Part shown: positions 45,254 to 56,382 of the stretch, one piece after another
Position numbering within the stretch: the stretch's first letter is position 1
Layout of the letters: each line of letters begins with the position of its first letter
Assembly: GCA_022606135.1 (NCBI GenBank)
Contig: JABYQN010000001.1
Span: 1,488,001 to 1,552,000 of the forward strand
Source of the DNA: Fomes fomentarius
Lineage: Eukaryota > Basidiomycota > Agaricomycetes > Polyporales > Polyporaceae
DNA: 64,000 nucleotides
Direction: 5' to 3'
Made by a program: the position numbers and the translations under genes
The notes under the pieces: generated by a model
What the model saw: only the letters and a program-made list of their open reading frames with translations
Databases searched by the model: none
Told to the model about the DNA's origin: nothing

Positions 45254-46671
45254 TTATGAGCTGGTCGGAATTAGTTCTAGAACAAGGATAACAAAGTACG
45301 GCTTACACAGATCGATATAGCGTTGTCGTCTATCCGGATCAACACTCTGTAACCGACTCAAGAGATCCTCACACTCCTTTTCCAGTGCCTGCCGTTCGTC
45401 GTCGACAATGGCATCCCCATATCTGCGCAGAAGAAGCCGCTTGTAGAACACAAGGGACTCCATGCACCCTGGTTTTCGTCGAGCATTGGCAACGCTGGAT
45501 GTTAGGTAAAAAAAGAGTACTCACATTTGCTGTCAGGCTGTTCATCGAGCAACTCCTGAATGGAAGTCATCTCGCGTTCGACAACGTCGCGGTCGTCACC
45601 TTCAAAAGCATTAACGTTCAATCTGAGCACGTGGACCTTCGCCCAACGGAGGCTCACCTGGACCTATGAGCCAACGGTGGTATATCCAAACACTCTGGTC
45701 ATTCGGATCCGTATACATTGCATTCTTGACCAAGTCAAATTCTGGCGCAGAGATGAGTAACAAGATATCACGGCGCTAGAAAGTATGAACCTGCACCTTC
45801 CTCGATAGTCTTGGTCTTGTCGAGTCTCCCGGTTTCCCAAAGCGAGGTTAACACCTTCGAGCGCTGATGCCATGCACTGAAGTTAGAAAAATTGGCCTCA
45901 ATCTTGAGTTTGGTGTACACTAGATCGGAAACTTCGGGGCGCTTGACAGGCATCATCTTCAGTACGTATCGGCGATACATCCAGGCGTGGACTGCGGAGG
46001 CTGGTTAGTTTGTGGCTAACTCTCGAAACGAAAGCACACAAACAATTTCGAGGGTCCGCCTCCAGCATCCTCTCGACCACGAAGAGTTCTTTGTTCCAGT
46101 ATGACTGGCGCCATCCATTGGGATCACTTTCGTTAGGGCCATCCGGGACCTGCTGTAGGCACCATTGACGGTGAGTCCAGATCCAATACACCTTTGGATG
46201 CTGCTTTAAGAAGGCCGTAGTCAAGGAGAGCTCATCGGAAAGTATGTCATTGATCTGCGTCGGAGTGCTGCGTGCGCGTATGAGCACATAGTTATACTTC
46301 AGGGAGAAGAGTGTCTCGAACACCTTGCAGGAAAAGTGCCCTTGACCAGAATATGCCTGCGGTAGTTCCAGATAGTGTAAAATTCAGGATTGACATGGAG
46401 CAGTTTGGTAGTGAGGTCGAAGGACTCCTTCTCAAAGTCGCCGCCCTTCTTCTGTGGGGGAGGATCATATAAGTCTCGCATATAGGTACCCGCGCGGTCA
46501 GAACTTGCCCTATTGAGGACCGCCTCAGTCAAGGCCTGAAATTCCTTGAGTTTGGCTTGTTCCCGCTCTTTTTTTGCTGCAAGAGCTTCGCGCGAGTATC
46601 TGACACGCTTGACGTTGTGCTACGGACATGTGAGTCGCGCAGGCGGGAGAGCCGTGGAGGGGACATACCAT
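45254..46671 (-). CDS. BET4: Rab geranylgeranyltransferase alpha subunit
   Basis: Seven exons in transcription order (46671-46669, 46619-46324, 46267-46044, 45991-45797, 45741-45664, 45599-45525, 45468-45254) give 361 aa. Prenyltransferase-alpha repeats are clear: NPEFYTIWNYRRHIL, HPKVYWIWTHRQWCL, DPRNFHAWMYRRYVL, NFSAWHQRS, DQSVWIYHRWL. With the beta subunit BET2 and the escort protein it adds geranylgeranyl groups to the CC tails of Rabs such as the Ypt1 encoded at 5-6 kb. Exon 1 consists of the start codon alone, then GTATGT; the protein continues HNVKRVRYSREAL. The last residues (CKPYFVILVLEL...) may instead be removed by one more intron, giving a slightly shorter C-terminus. 207 bp separate it from divergent SYF1. 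Confidence 0.92.
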
Positions 46672-46878
46672 GGATGATCGTGGTCGAGAGATAACCGCAA
46701 CTGTCCTGCAGGCGCCGGAGACGCCTCTCAGATCGCGCATGTGGCACGTGGTCAACGCTTCGCGGCTCAGCTCAGGCGTCTGACGCAGAGCCTCGCAGAG
46801 CTCGCTGTTGTCCACAACCGCTCTTCCTCCTTCAGTCCTCCGCCGCCGTCAGCTTTCTCTCCGTTGCCTGACGCCAAA
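46672..46878. promoter_or_regulatory. Compact bidirectional promoter, BET4 / SYF1
   Basis: 207 bp between divergent starts; the SYF1 side is C/T-rich. No TATA box seen. Confidence 0.5.
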
Positions 46879-49800
46879 ATGCCTGAGACGACCTCCCAGC
46901 AGCACGCACTCGAATCCTTGGCCTCTATCTTCCCCCTCACTTTTCCGACACCAACACCAACAACACATTCAGACCTTGTCTCCACCAAAGACCTTCACCG
47001 CGAGGAGGATCTTCTCAGAAATCCGTCTTCATTCAGGCACTGGTGGGCCGCTATCCAGAATTTGAAGGAGGCATCATCCACGCTCCAAAAAGCGGAGGGT
47101 CCTTCAGACTTGGCACCCGAGGTCGCTGCCCTGTTAGGCCCATTCTCTTCTCCTGCTGCTCGCAAGTCTCTTCAGCGACAAACATATCTCTATGAGGCTG
47201 CTCTTGCACAGTTTCCTTCTTCCTTTAAATTATGGAAATCCTACCTTCAGACGCGAATGTCTTTCGTTCTTGGCAAGCTAGTGGTCAAGAAGAAAGCAGG
47301 TGGAAGGAAGAAGTTTCCCGAGATGCGTGATGCTCTCGAGGACGAGGCGGAGGATCTCGAGCGGTGGGAGGGTGGCGTGGATGGCATCGTCGGATGGGAG
47401 GAATGGAGGTTGCTCATTGCCACCTTTGAGCGTGCTCTTATGTGGCTGCCAAGGGTGCGTTTATCGACGGGCTCGTGTTGAGATTGTACTAACATACCTC
47501 CAGATGCCGCGTATATGGCTACTTTATCTGTCAATATTCAACCATCCGTTTTGCCCTCCCCAAGTATCCCATACGCATGCGCGACGAACCTTTGACCGCG
47601 CGTTGCGTACCCTCCCTCCCTCACTGCACGGGAGGATATGGACTCGTTACTTGTTGTGGGCCGAATCTAAGGGTGGTACGACAACTGTCGCGGTATACCG
47701 CCGTTACCTTGCCGTAGACCCTAGCATCACAGAACGCTACACCGCCATCCTGCTCTCGGAAAACAACGCATCCCCCCGTCCACTTGAAGCCGCTAAGCTA
47801 CTCTTGTCGCTTGCTCGTAAGGCTGCGCGCGGAGAGTACACCAGCCCAGAGGGCAAAAGCCCGTACCAACTCCTTGCTGAATTTCTTGATGTTGTTGAAC
47901 AGCATGCCGAGGAAGTCGGTTTGGATGTCCCAGACACCATCGACTCCAACAAGAAGATTGCTGAGGAGGCAGAAGCACAGCTCGCCGCGTTACAACATCT
48001 GCCAGAATCTGCGTCCGTCGGTGGCAAGCTCATACGATTTGCTGGGTCGGCGGTAACGGTGTCCGACGGGAAGGCGGTGGCACCTTATGACGAAGACGAG
48101 GATCCGCTCAGTCCGCACAAACTGAACGTCGAGGACATTGTGCGCAGGGATGGTCTCGAGGTCTACAAGGACCAAGCGGGGCGACTTTGGACAGGTCTCG
48201 CGACCTTCTGGATCAAGCGTGGCGAGTTCGACCGCGCAAAGCACACCTTCGAACGTGGGCTCGCGACAGTGCTCACCATCCGCGACTTCACGCAGATCTT
48301 CGACGCATACTCCGAATTTTCGGAGAGCTTGATCAGTGCGCTGATGGAGAGCCTCGCGGACCCCGACGAGGACGAGGACGAGGAGGATGTGAAGGAGACG
48401 GAGAAGGAGCTGGACGCAAAGATGAAGGAGTTCGAGGAGCTCATGGATCGTCGACCGTTCTTGGTCAACGACGTGTTGCTCAGGCGAAACCCGAACGACG
48501 TCCAGGAGTGGGAGAAGCGGGTCGCACTTTGGGGTGACAACGACGAGAAGGTATGGATAACTCTCCCTACAGTGTTTCGGACAGCCCACTAAGTGTACAG
48601 GATAGGTCGCGGAGACATACACCCAGGCGCTCGCAACAGTCAACCCTCGCAGAGCCACCGCAAACTTTCACCGGTTATACATCAACTTCGCCAAGTTCTA
48701 CGAGGAAGGCGGAACCACCGGTGAAGCTGAGAAAGACATTGACAGTGCGCGGAAAATCCTTGACAAGGCGACCAAAGTCAACTTCAAGACAGTGGATGAG
48801 CTGGCCGAGGTATGGTGTGAGTGGGCGGAGATGGAGATACGTCAAGAGTAAGCCCAATCACGGTATCTGAGTTAGCAATATTTGATTTACCACCTCAGAA
48901 ACTACGACGAGGCCATCCGTGTCATGCAGCGCGCTGCGGTGGTGCCGAAGAGCACGAAGATCAACTACTTTGATCATGTATGTGCCTACAGAGTGCAATA
49001 TCGCTGATTCTAATGTGCCTCGTAGACATTGTCGGCACAAGCGCGGTTGTTCAAGTCGTTGAAGTTATGGTCGTTCTACGTCGACCTGGAAGAGTCGCTC
49101 GGCACGGTGGAGTCTACTAAGGCCGTATACGACAAGATCATGGATCTGCGCATAGCGAACGCCCAGGTTATTGTCAACTATGCCGCCTTCTTGGAGGAAA
49201 ACAAGTACTACGAGGAGAGTTTCAAGGTGAGTGATGTGTTGGAAGCAAATTCATTGTCCGTGGCTAATGCATATCTAGGTTTATGAGCGTGGTACAGAAT
49301 TGTTCACCTTCCCAGTATCATTCGAGATCTGGAACATCTACCTGGCCAAATTCGTGAAGCGCTATGTACGTGTTGCTTGGAGCCGTTGTCATCCCACATG
49401 CTCATCGTTATTTCTCAGGGCGGGTCCAAGATTGAACGAACAAGAGACTTGTTCGAGCAAGCACTGGAGAAGTGTCCACCCAAGTCGTGCAAACCCATCT
49501 ACCTGATGTATGCAACGTTTGAGGAAGAGCATGGATTGGCGAAGCGAGCTATGTCGATCTACGATCGCGCAACAAACGCTGTCGCCGACGAGGACAAATT
49601 CGAGGTATGTTTCCCCATCTCCCTCCGCCATCGTGTCAACGCTCAACCCTTTCTCTCCAGCTTTTCACCGTCTACATCGCAAAGGCCACGTCCAACTACG
49701 GCCTGCCAGCCACCCGGCCAATCTACGAGCGCGCAATCGAACTCCTCCCCGACCGCCAGACCGCAGAGATGTGCCTCCGGTTCGCGGCGATGGAGCGCAA

Positions 49801-50221
49801 GCTCGGCGAGATCGACCGCGCGCGGGCGATCTACGCGCACGCCTCACAGTTCTGCGACCCACGCGTGCACCCCAAGTTCTGGCAGGAGTGGAACAACTTC
49901 GAAATCGAGACCGGGTCCGAGGACACGTTCCGCGAGATGCTCCGCATCAAGCGCAGCGTCCAGGCGCAGTTCAACACCGAGGCGTCGTACCTCGCCGCGC
50001 AGATGGCCACGAAGGAGTCTGGAAAGGAGATCGAGGCGGAGGCCGCCCCTGCCGACGCCATGGCTGCGGCGGAGCGGCAGGCGGTGGGAGGAGGAGGCAA
50101 GACTCCCGCGTTTGTGTCTGCGAAGCAGAGTACGAACGTCAGGCAGCAGGAGGCGCTGGAAGCTGCTCCCGTGGCGCAGGCAAACGAGGACGAGATCCAG
50201 ATATCGGACGACGAGGAGTGA
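46879..50221 (+). CDS. SYF1: Pre-mRNA splicing factor SYF1 (XAB2), HAT-repeat protein
   Basis: Eight exons (46879-47454, 47504-48550, 48606-48847, 48899-48977, 49026-49226, 49279-49365, 49419-49604, 49661-50221) give 992 aa. Half-a-TPR (HAT) repeats run nearly end to end, for example RHWWAAIQNLKEA, HARRTFDRALRTLP, WTRYLLWAESKGG, FDRAKHTFERGLATV, ARKILDKATKVNF, WSFYVDLEESLG and RPIYERAIELLPD. The order and spacing match SYF1, a scaffold of the Prp19/NTC complex needed for spliceosome activation. The C-terminus is acidic and ends DEIQISDDEE, as is common in the family. An acidic insert ADPDEDEDEEDVKE lies near the middle. No aberrant introns are seen. SEN15 follows 196 bp downstream on the same strand. 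Confidence 0.96.
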
Positions 50222-50417
50222 GGTTGTGGAAGCTCTTTCTGCTTACGTTACGTGTTGTACTACCTATATGTTTGCAATCGTTTCCCTTGCACATCTGGCA
50301 TACTGGAGAGAGATCTTAACACTGCACTTGCCTTTTTGGGCGTCGTGTGGCATCATAACCGTCGAGTCAAATATCGAGTCTGAGGATACTCCTGTAGTGA
50401 CGGCCACGCTCTGCGTC

Positions 50418-51019
50418 ATGGACAAGCATCCCTCTGTGAGTTTTCCATGCATGAGTGACGCGACTCGCCTGTCTGAAGCAAATACAATGTTCCTGGTAGT
50501 ACGAGGTGCTTTCGCCGTACCTCACAAAATATCCGAAGGCGGCGGGTTCGCTGTTCCAAACCTACAACGACCTCAAGTTCGGTATGTCATTCCCCTAACT
50601 CTACGATGCTATTCAACTAAGGATGACTGCCGTACTGGGCAGCACAGCAGTGGACCGATGTTGAGCTGATTGACGTCCCCGGGTGCTCAAGATGCGCTGT
50701 CCGCGGTCGTCGCCCACAAACGGTGAGCATCAGTGTGGGGGGTTGCTTCACTTCGGTTTCATTATAATAACACCGAATCGTGTAGGACCAGCTTCTTTCC
50801 GTGGTTCCGTGTTCCTTGTCAGAATCCCTCTCGACTGACTGGTGTGTCCGTTCCATCGTCCCCGCTGAATTTTTTTGCGCTGAACTACGTCGATCAAGGA
50901 TCCGCACGACGTTCAAAGAGCTCGGAGGACCCCCGCACATGTACCTGGCCATCAACACCGAAGACTCGTCCATTGTGTACTACAAAATCAGCCCAGGGAT
51001 CGTCAAGCCGCCACTGTGA
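50418..51019 (+). CDS. SEN15: tRNA-splicing endonuclease subunit Sen15
   Basis: Five exons (50418-50435, 50500-50581, 50643-50722, 50786-50841, 50899-51019) give 118 aa. The protein reads MDKHPSYEVLSPYLTKYP, LFQTYNDLKFAQQW, TDVELIDVPGC, VVPCSLSESLSTDWI, MYLAINTEDSSIVYYKISPG and ends IVKPPL. This is the Sen15 fold: a small non-catalytic endonuclease-like domain that pairs with Sen34 in the heterotetramer that removes tRNA introns in the nucleus. Length and the C-terminal YYKISPG strand agree with fungal Sen15. The gene is easily missed because its exons are 18-121 nt and fall in different frames. It lies between SYF1 (same strand) and a convergent orphan. Confidence 0.88.
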
Positions 51020-51368
51020 TCATGAATCGAGGAGGGGGTGTACCATTCTGGCACGGCACCTCACCAACACCCCACAGGACTATCGGGTCACAACATGCAC
51101 TAGAGCCTGAAAGAGACCTGGTCGTCGATATCATAGATGAGGGTATGATGCGTGGGGGTGAGTACATTGTTAGACACAGCTGAACAAAGCGAGATCGACA
51201 GCACTGTACTACTAGTGGAAGTGGTGATATGTACGATGCGAATTAGCAAATTGACCCCTGGTGGGGTTATATATCACCAGGTAAGTTAGATAGTCCATCT
51301 CAAGAGCCCAGCTGAGGGAGCTGGATTGAGAGTCCGATATGTGCAAACGGCGTGCGAGAGAGTGAGTG
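51020..51368. other. Convergent 3' region, SEN15 / orphan
   Basis: 349 bp between gene ends. No gene seen. Confidence 0.45.
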
Positions 51369-52235
51369 TCACCGAGCGGCGGTCCAGCGGTCAACCTCGA
51401 CGGTGCAGATGTCTTCCCAGATTACGTCCCAGCCGCCCTGGGCGAGATGTGGCTGAGCCTGCCACAGGCCAATGATGTGGCGCGACTCGTCAAAGGTGAC
51501 GTCATGGGGCCGCAACTGCTCGACGAGATCAAGGTGCATCTCCAGCGACCGCCGGTACGGCTTCAGGATGTACGGCAGCTTCGTCACTGCACAGCAATCA
51601 CTCTCAGTGAGCACAGGCGAACGTTGGCGAGAGAGACATACCGAACTTCTCCAATGACCAGGTCACCCAGAGCGGCTCTTCGACAAACTTCCACCCCTTC
51701 GTTTTATGTACCTCGTGTAGTAGTACCTCGAGATTGCGGATGATCTTCACCATTTTCTGGAATAACTTATCCTGCAGGGCGAGATATCAAGACGCCAGGA
51801 CGAGTGAAAGATTGAGGTCACATACCAGTCGTCTGACCACTTCATTGAGGTCCTCTATACAGCTCTCCATGAAGCGGAGCTTCTCTAGCACTATTGGATA
51901 TGTCGGCTGCCTCCCAGCAGGAATCAAAGCAAGCTCATTGCTGAGCGGCGCGACACGTCAGTGCAAGGGGGGTATCGCACAGGGAACATATACACATACT
52001 CGAGTTCTGTCCGGGCGTCAACGAGACTTGACGCAGCTTTGAGGCCTTGGCCACCCACCCGGTCTTCCCACTCGTACGCGATGTTCCGAAGCTCGAGCAG
52101 CTGCGTTCTGAGTGTGCGGTGGTGCGGCAGCTCGGAAAGCCGTGAGGGCGACGCCGGCGTGCTCTGCTGACGGACGGCGACCGGGGACGAGAAGGGCGTG
52201 GACGGACCACGGAACGAAGCAAGGCGACCGCTCAT
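51369..52235 (-). CDS. Helical protein of unknown function
   Basis: Four exons in transcription order (52235-52000, 51940-51826, 51771-51642, 51586-51369) give 232 aa. After a Ser/Pro-rich N-terminus (MSGRLASFRGPSTPF...) the protein is predicted mostly helical: LRTQLLELRNIAYEWEDRV, LEKLRFMESCIEDLNEVVRR, LDKLFQKMVKIIRNLEVLL, then a Trp-rich stretch EEPLWVTWSLEKFV and YRRSLEMHLDLVEQL. It ends with HIIGLWQAQPHL and WDVIWEDICTVEVDRW. The regular exon phases, high helix propensity and conserved-looking tryptophans make it a real gene, but I cannot name the family. It may be a coiled-coil subunit of a larger complex. It has no signal peptide or membrane helix. It is divergent from the WD40 gene. 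Confidence 0.72.
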
Positions 52236-52780
52236 GGAGGATGTTCAGAAACAGAGAACGGATGCAGTTGGTCGGGACGCTAGCAGTACAGTGGGCGCGG
52301 GGATGATCGAGTATGTTTTGTGGGTTGGAAGTTGGAGGACGTGTCTGAAAACGGTTTGACAGCTGCTGGGATTCCGAGGAGCGGAATGCGGCTTGCGGCA
52401 AACACGCCAGAAGATTGTTTGAAGGGCGCGAGTGTCCCGCTAGTGCTACGGCCTGTATAGTTGTCTGCGGCAATCTCGCATACAATAGCAGATCTAAGCA
52501 GCCGTTTGACTGCAGTCACGAACAAAGCGGACTTTGTGCGGGAGGGAGACCTAGTCCGTTGTCAGTTCTGCGCGCAGGCTCGTCGAGGAGAAAGGTTTAC
52601 GACTTGTCTCGCCCGTTGCTATGTGCGAGTTGGAAGTACGAAGTAGAGCCTAATAAGTGGCATTAAGGACGATGGCGTCGAGGAAGAAGCGCCCAATCTC
52701 GATAACCTACATAAGGCAGATGTGACCTCGGACCCCGATCAATTGGCCTTTGACCAGGCTCTCACCCGACCCAACCAGCA
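52236..52780. promoter_or_regulatory. Divergent intergenic region with a uORF before the WD40 gene
   Basis: 545 bp between divergent starts. An upstream ORF of 17 codons (52672-52725, MASRKKRPISITYIRQM) has a strong context (A at -3, G at +4) and ends 55 bp before the WD40 start codon, so it could dampen translation. A Cys-containing plus-strand frame at 52461-52646 has no supporting structure. Confidence 0.45.
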
Positions 52781-54425
52781 ATGCAGACCGGGGACAAATC
52801 AAATCTGCTCCGTTCGGAAGCGGAATTGAAACTCGAACAAGTACGCTTGCGCACCTCGCCATCGGCACCGCGTCGACTCGAATTCTGATATGCTGCCTGT
52901 GACACCGTCAAGGCTCGGAAGGACAAAGCGGCGCGCATAAAGCACCGAGGCTCTCCCATAGAAATCACCGGAAAGGCGTTGGCGATCGAAGTGCGCGACA
53001 GCGTCGCCTGGATCGCGGAAAACACGACAGTCGTCAGGAAGCTCGACCTGGAGGTGGGTTGCGACGGCGATCGTTTCCTCTTCCGCGCGGGAAACTCAGT
53101 GCGGCCAGGCAGACCGGGAAGACGCTTCAATTGTTCAGAGGACACTCGGCGCCAGTCACATCGCTCGCTTTTATTGACAGTGAGCCAGGCTCTGGGAAAA
53201 AAGACCTTCTCGTAACGGGATCATGGGATAAGGTGAACATAGAGCTGAACGTTTCGCCATGGTACTGACTGAATGTCATTCCTAACAGACCATCAAGGTT
53301 TGGAATGTAGAGGTGGATCTCGATTAGCCCATTGTCTCCATCGATAGCATTGACCAGTTCAATCGTCGTAGACGAAAGCGCTCCTATCCTCTACGGATGC
53401 ACACTCGGATTTTGTGAAAGCTCTCCATGCCATCCCGTCTCTACGCCTGCTCGTATCCAGCGGCTCGGACAAAATCGTACGGCTCTGGTATGTTCTCTGT
53501 CAATGTTTGTGGTCTGACGTGGAGCAATTGACGAAGGGTAACGCAGGGATATCTCGACGGTAGCCGACGGAAAGCCGTTGACCTCGGTGGGGTCAATTAC
53601 AGACCACACCCGCCCAGTCGGAACTATCGATGCACGCGTTCTCTCAGACAATTCGGCGGTCCTTTACACCGCTGACACGATGGGCATCATCAAGGTCTGG
53701 GAGGTCACAAGGGATGACGGCACCCCTCCACGATGGCAAAGCAAACTGATCAGCGAGTTCAAGCACCACCGAACGAGAGTGAACGACATGATCCACGGCA
53801 ATGGTCATCTCTGGACTGGTGAGGACGTGTAATTCACTCCCTCCCTTCCGTCGTATCTGACCAACGGCTACGCATAGCGTCTACCGACGAGACGGTTCAC
53901 ATCATCCCACACCCCGCGCCGCCTGCAACCCCAGGCGCGAAACCGATCCCGCCCATCGAGCACCCGACGGCAGTCAGAGCCATTCTGCCTCTTTCACTGA
54001 CGCCGCTCGCGGAGCCGTATCTGCTCACCGGTTCAGGTGACATCATTCGGGTATACGACGTCTCGTCCCCCGAAGAGCCCGAACTTATTGCTGAGACCGA
54101 CGGCCACTGGCACGACGTGACCGCCCTGCGACTGTGGATACGCAAGTCTCCAGTGGAGGGCGAACCAGGCAAGACACGTGTCGAGCCATGGATCGTGAGT
54201 GCCGGCCTGGACGGGACTCTGCGGAGATGGAAGCTGAGTGGTGAGTCCGATCGAGTGTTGCTGATGCAGCCGTTCCGCTGCAACTTACTGTTCGATGTTA
54301 TAGAACTATTACACCCTCCTCCACCGCCGAAGGAAGAGATAGTTCAACCCACGAGAATAACCGCGGACGTGAACATAGATGAAGACGAAGAGCGGGAACT
54401 CGCGGAGCTTATGGGCGAAGACTAG
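52781..54425 (+). CDS. WD40-repeat protein
   Basis: Eight exons (52781-52840, 52913-53053, 53113-53232, 53289-53312, 53372-53487, 53547-53818, 53878-54240, 54304-54425) give 405 aa. The N-terminus MQTGDKSNLLRSEAELKLEQ is a short charged helix. WD repeats follow: GKTLQLFRGHSAPVTSLAF, LLVTGSWDKTIKVWNVE, DAHSDFVKALHAI to SGSDKIVRLWDI, SAVLYTADTMGIIKVWEV, HLWTASTDETVHII, EPYLLTGSGDIIRVYDV and SAGLDGTLRRWKL, enough for one seven-bladed propeller. The C-terminus is acidic (DEDEERELAELMGED). The propeller indicates a scaffold in a multiprotein complex, but I cannot assign the ortholog. A uORF precedes it. Its 3' end is 90 bp from that of the convergent nitronate monooxygenase. Confidence 0.88.
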
Positions 54426-54515
54426 TGAACATATCCAAGCTCGACATGATCGTCCATATGTGTACTATGACAATACTATACAGTTATGGAGATGGGCAAT
54501 GACGACGCCTGAAGA

Positions 54516-56111
54516 TTACAGCTTAGCCTTACTAGCAGCCAGCAGGTTTGAGGCACCTTGTAGACTGGCCGCAGCAGTATTCACCAGCTCATCAACACTA
54601 GAAGATTGTCAGTCAGCACAGGGCCGCAAATAGTCAATTTCAAATCGACATACATCTCGCGTGCGGGTTTGATATCCTGTAATATCATTGAGACCCAAGC
54701 TCCATGAAATGCATAGCGTTACTCACCTTAATGGATCCAGCGACCCTACCCATCAACCCTGTGCGAGTAAATAGCATCAGCAAGGCCGGAACACTTAGAT
54801 TGAGGGAGACGTACACATGCGACCCTCCATAGACTTCTCGGGGTGCTTCTCAAGTTCGACCTCGTGAGGAACCTTGCCCTGCGCCGTAAGGTCGACGATT
54901 TCCTGCTGCCGGTTATCCCTGGACACAGCGATCGACTCAGCATCTCTCAGCCGCGCCGAATGCCAACTGATCGGTCCCATACCAGCTCGCCACATAAGGC
55001 GTCTTCCGTACATGCATGGGCCGCCCCGAATAGATGAGCGTCCGGGTGATGTCGTCGTACCCCGCGCTCAGCACAAGCTCCTTGTGGATCTTCGGCGCCC
55101 CAGCCTCCTCGCTCGCGACGAACCGCGTGCCGACCCACACGCCCGATGCGCCGTACGAGAGCGCGGCTGCGAGGCCGCGCCCATCGGCGATACCGCCCGC
55201 AGCGACCACGATGACCGGCCCGCCTGTGAGAGGGCTCCGAGCGGTCTTGCAGAGGTCGACCACCGCGGGAATGAGGATCGAGAACGGGGTCTCACCAGTG
55301 TGGCCGCCGCCTTCCCCGCCTTGAGCGCAGATGATGTCCACACCTGCGGATATACTTTTAGCCGATCTCTCATAGAATTATACAAACAAGCCCACCCTGA
55401 GCGAGTGCCTTCCCGGCATGTTTAGGGTGGCCAATCATGCTGTAATGAGAGTCAACAGATCTCCGGGGAGACTCTGGTGTGCAAATGCGATTACAACTGA
55501 CTTCATGACCACAATTCCAGCGGCGTGGAGCTTCTCGACCATTTCCTTCGGAGGGACGCCGACAGCGCAGACAAATAACTTGGCACCGCCCTTGATTATG
55601 ACGTCGGTGATTTGCGGGAGTTGACCCTTCGAGTAATCATACTGTATTACAGTTGCGCGGGCATCAGTGCAAAGGAAGAGCATGTTCATCTGTACACCAC
55701 CCACATTTGTCTTGCGTGCATTCCCTCCTACTTGGGGAATCAACAAGTCGACGCCGAAGGGTGCGTTCGGGTCCTCGAGATGACTCTTGAGCTCATTGAT
55801 ATTGTCCTCGAGTATCTTGGGGCTCTGGCGAACTCCACCAATAACACCAATACCACCTTGTGTGGTCAGGGTGTGAGTGTCTGTCAGTATGAGATTCGTC
55901 CTTGCAATTGTGGGACGTACCTGCATTCGTAACTGCTGCAGCAAGTCGGGGCCCAGCCGCAACGTTCATACCTGAGAACATGAATAGGGGTCAGTTGTAC
56001 GCTAAATGTTAATGCGAGAGACATAGGTGACCTACCAGCCAACATGACTGGATGGTTGATCCTGAACAGCTTCGTGAGCGGTGTGGAGAACACTGGCGGC
56101 GAGGATGGCAT
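54516..56111 (-). CDS. Nitronate monooxygenase (2-nitropropane dioxygenase family)
   Basis: Ten exons in transcription order: 56111-56036, 55971-55921, 55856-55705, 55641-55502, 55439-55396, 55343-54983, 54918-54815, 54758-54727, 54676-54654, 54597-54516. They give 354 aa. It is an FMN-dependent TIM barrel: KLFRINHPVMLAGMNVAAGP at the N-terminus, GGIGVIGGV, MNMIGHPKHA, the diagnostic CAQGGEGGGHTG loop with the catalytic His, FMN-phosphate motifs VIVVAAGGIADGRGLAAAL and GASGVWVGTRFVASEEA, and the C-terminal VPHEVELEKHPEKSMEGR. The enzyme oxidises toxic alkyl nitronates such as propionate 3-nitronate. No signal peptide, so it is cytosolic. The donor of exon 7 is GTACGT at 54814, chosen because it restores MWLMGRVAGSI. 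Divergent from cytochrome c heme lyase. Confidence 0.94.
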
Positions 56112-56382
56112 GGTGTAGGCAGTAGTAGGTCAATGAGGCCCGAGTAGATTGCAGTTCAAGACGAAGTTACGGGGTCGCGCTGGGGTATAAATACCGCATC
56201 GCGGTTCCTGGGGTGATCAGTCATGTGGGGGAGCGTCCGAACTGCGCTGTGCGAATGCGGGGTCGAGGAGACAGTACATCCGGCAAGACTTGCACAAAAC
56301 GAGCTCCGGGTGCCGGAGTCACGAGAGTTGCGATTGCCACAGTGCAGGCGCTTCCACTGGGGTTAATCTTCCAGTCTTCGTC
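56112..56382. promoter_or_regulatory. Divergent promoter with near-symmetric TATA element
   Basis: 271 bp between divergent starts. GGTATAAATACC at 56183-56194 is almost palindromic; it lies 75 bp from the nitronate monooxygenase start and about 190 bp from the heme lyase start, so it could serve either gene. Confidence 0.55.

Noticed and set aside
52461..52646. Frame containing CQFCAQARRGERFTTC, reminiscent of a zinc finger
   Set aside because: Only two close CxxC-like pairs, no splice continuation and it lies in a divergent promoter.
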